DNA from: Actinomycetota bacterium
Lineage (GTDB): Bacteria; Actinomycetota; Actinomycetes; S36-B12
Length of the DNA stretch: 5,844 nt
Assembly (NCBI GenBank): GCA_009700485.1
Contig: WLLZ01000107.1
Coordinates: 1-5,844, forward strand
Reading direction: 5' to 3'
The notes beneath the pieces were generated by a model. The model saw only the letters and a program-made list of their open reading frames with translations. It was not told the origin of the DNA and made no database searches. Below are positions 5,191 to 5,844 of this stretch, piece by piece; positions within the stretch are counted from its first letter, which is position 1, and each line of letters opens with the position of its first letter. A program made the position numbers and the translations under genes.

Positions 5191-5844
5191 GTGGCTACCG
5201 GCAATGCAGGACCAGATTTGGATCCGGGTACCGGGCCTGAGCCCAAGATCGGGCAGGTAGTGCTCGCGGCCACGCCACTTGGTAATGACCATGATGCGTC
5301 CCCGCGCCTGCGTGCCCTATTAGGTACTGCCGATGTCGTAGCCGCCGAGGACACCCGCCGCCTGCGCCGCCTCGTCTCGGCGCTCGGGGTAGAGATTTCG
5401 GGGCGCGTACTTTCCTACCACGATGCCAATGAGCGCGAACGTGCGGTTGAACTTGTAGATATCGCCGCCGCGGGTGGCACCGTAATTGTGGTGACCGACG
5501 CCGGGATGCCGGTGGTCAGCGATCCAGGCTTTCGGGTTGTCAGCGAGGCGGTGGCCCGCGGGGTGCATGTCACAGCACTGCCAGGGCCGTCAGCAGTGTT
5601 AACCGCACTCGCCCTGTCAGGACTAGCCGTTGATCGATTTTGCTTCGAAGGTTTCTTGCCGCGAAAAGCTGGTGAGCGCTCAACAAGGCTGCGCGAGTTG
5701 ATCGACGAGCCGCGCACGATGGTTTTCTTCGAAGCCCCCCATCGTCTCGAGGTTATGCTGCGCGCCCTTGCTGAAAGCCTGGGGAGTGGTCGGCAGGCGG
5801 CGGTATGCCGTGAACTCACCAAGACCTACGAGGAAGTCAAGCGC
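5191..5844 (+). CDS. rsmI: 16S rRNA (cytidine1402-2'-O)-methyltransferase RsmI, 3' end beyond window
   Basis: An open frame of 218 codons from GTG 5191 runs to the last base of the window, with no stop; family members are about 275-290 residues, so some 60-70 residues are missing at the C-terminus. RsmI uses S-adenosylmethionine to methylate the 2'-O of C1402 in the decoding centre of 16S rRNA, alongside RsmH. Motifs in order are ATPLGN (27-32), VAAEDTRR (50-57), SYHDAN (75-80), TDAGMPVVSDPG (102-113, the SAM-site loop of the tetrapyrrole-methylase fold), LPGPSAVLTAL (130-140), FEGFLPRK (152-159), FFEAPHR (179-185) and CRELTKTYEE (206-215). About 20 poorly conserved residues (ATGNAGPDLDPGTG and on) precede the domain; the good ribosome-binding site supports them as translated. 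It is divergent from PMT, a synteny seen in Mycobacterium. Confidence 0.95.
   Translation, partial: MATGNAGPDLDPGTGPEPKIGQVVLAATPLGNDHDASPRLRALLGTADVVAAEDTRRLRRLVSALGVEISGRVLSYHDANERERAVELVDIAAAGGTVIVVTDAGMPVVSDPGFRVVSEAVARGVHVTALPGPSAVLTALALSGLAVDRFCFEGFLPRKAGERSTRLRELIDEPRTMVFFEAPHRLEVMLRALAESLGSGRQAAVCRELTKTYEEVKR

Noticed and set aside
5641..5652. The CFEG string in RsmI, also present at the end of the small peptides
   Set aside because: In RsmI it is part of the family motif FEGFLPRK; four shared residues are coincidence.
5320..5822. Minus-strand ORFs of 82 and 135 residues opposite rsmI
   Set aside because: They are antisense to a clear RsmI frame that carries every family motif.

Overview
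The window looks like chromosomal DNA of a moderate-GC member of the Actinomycetota. The main evidence is a divergent pair: a bacterial protein O-mannosyltransferase (PMT, GT39) on the minus strand and rsmI, the 16S rRNA C1402 ribose methyltransferase, on the plus strand. The same pair occurs in Mycobacterium (Rv1002c/Rv1003). GTG starts, the actinobacterial form of the SulP transporter and a transposase relic of an actinobacterial type agree with this. I cannot name an order or genus.

Layout. Positions 28-195 and 645-830 (plus) encode two paralogous peptides of 55 and 61 residues. They share a long N-terminal part and an identical acidic tail, but differ in a Cys/Gly/Pro-containing segment just before the tail. 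The similarity continues about 50 bases past both stop codons, so this is a tandem duplication. The 449 bases between the two ORFs hold hairpin-forming sequence and a short relic of a transposable element, about 346-535, with the first 30 or so codons of a DDE transposase on the minus strand. A complete SulP-family anion transporter with a STAS domain follows at 915-2624 (plus). It converges, with only 6 bases between stop codons, on a membrane PAP2-family phosphatase/phosphotransferase (2631-3371, minus). Next come a 164-base gap, the complete PMT (3536-5167, minus), a 23-base divergent gap, and rsmI (5191 to the window end, plus, GTG start, 3' end missing).

How the genes may work together. 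PMT transfers mannose from polyprenyl-phosphate-mannose to secreted proteins and releases polyprenyl phosphate. The neighbouring PAP2 protein belongs to a superfamily that often acts on lipid phosphates, so a link through lipid carriers is possible but unproven. RsmI is housekeeping.

The most interesting part is the left third. The two peptides match no family I recognise, and their pattern (conserved front, variable Cys-bearing segment, short fixed tail, tandem copies) resembles precursors of modified or secreted peptides. No modification enzyme, dedicated exporter or peptidase lies in the window, so that reading is a hypothesis.
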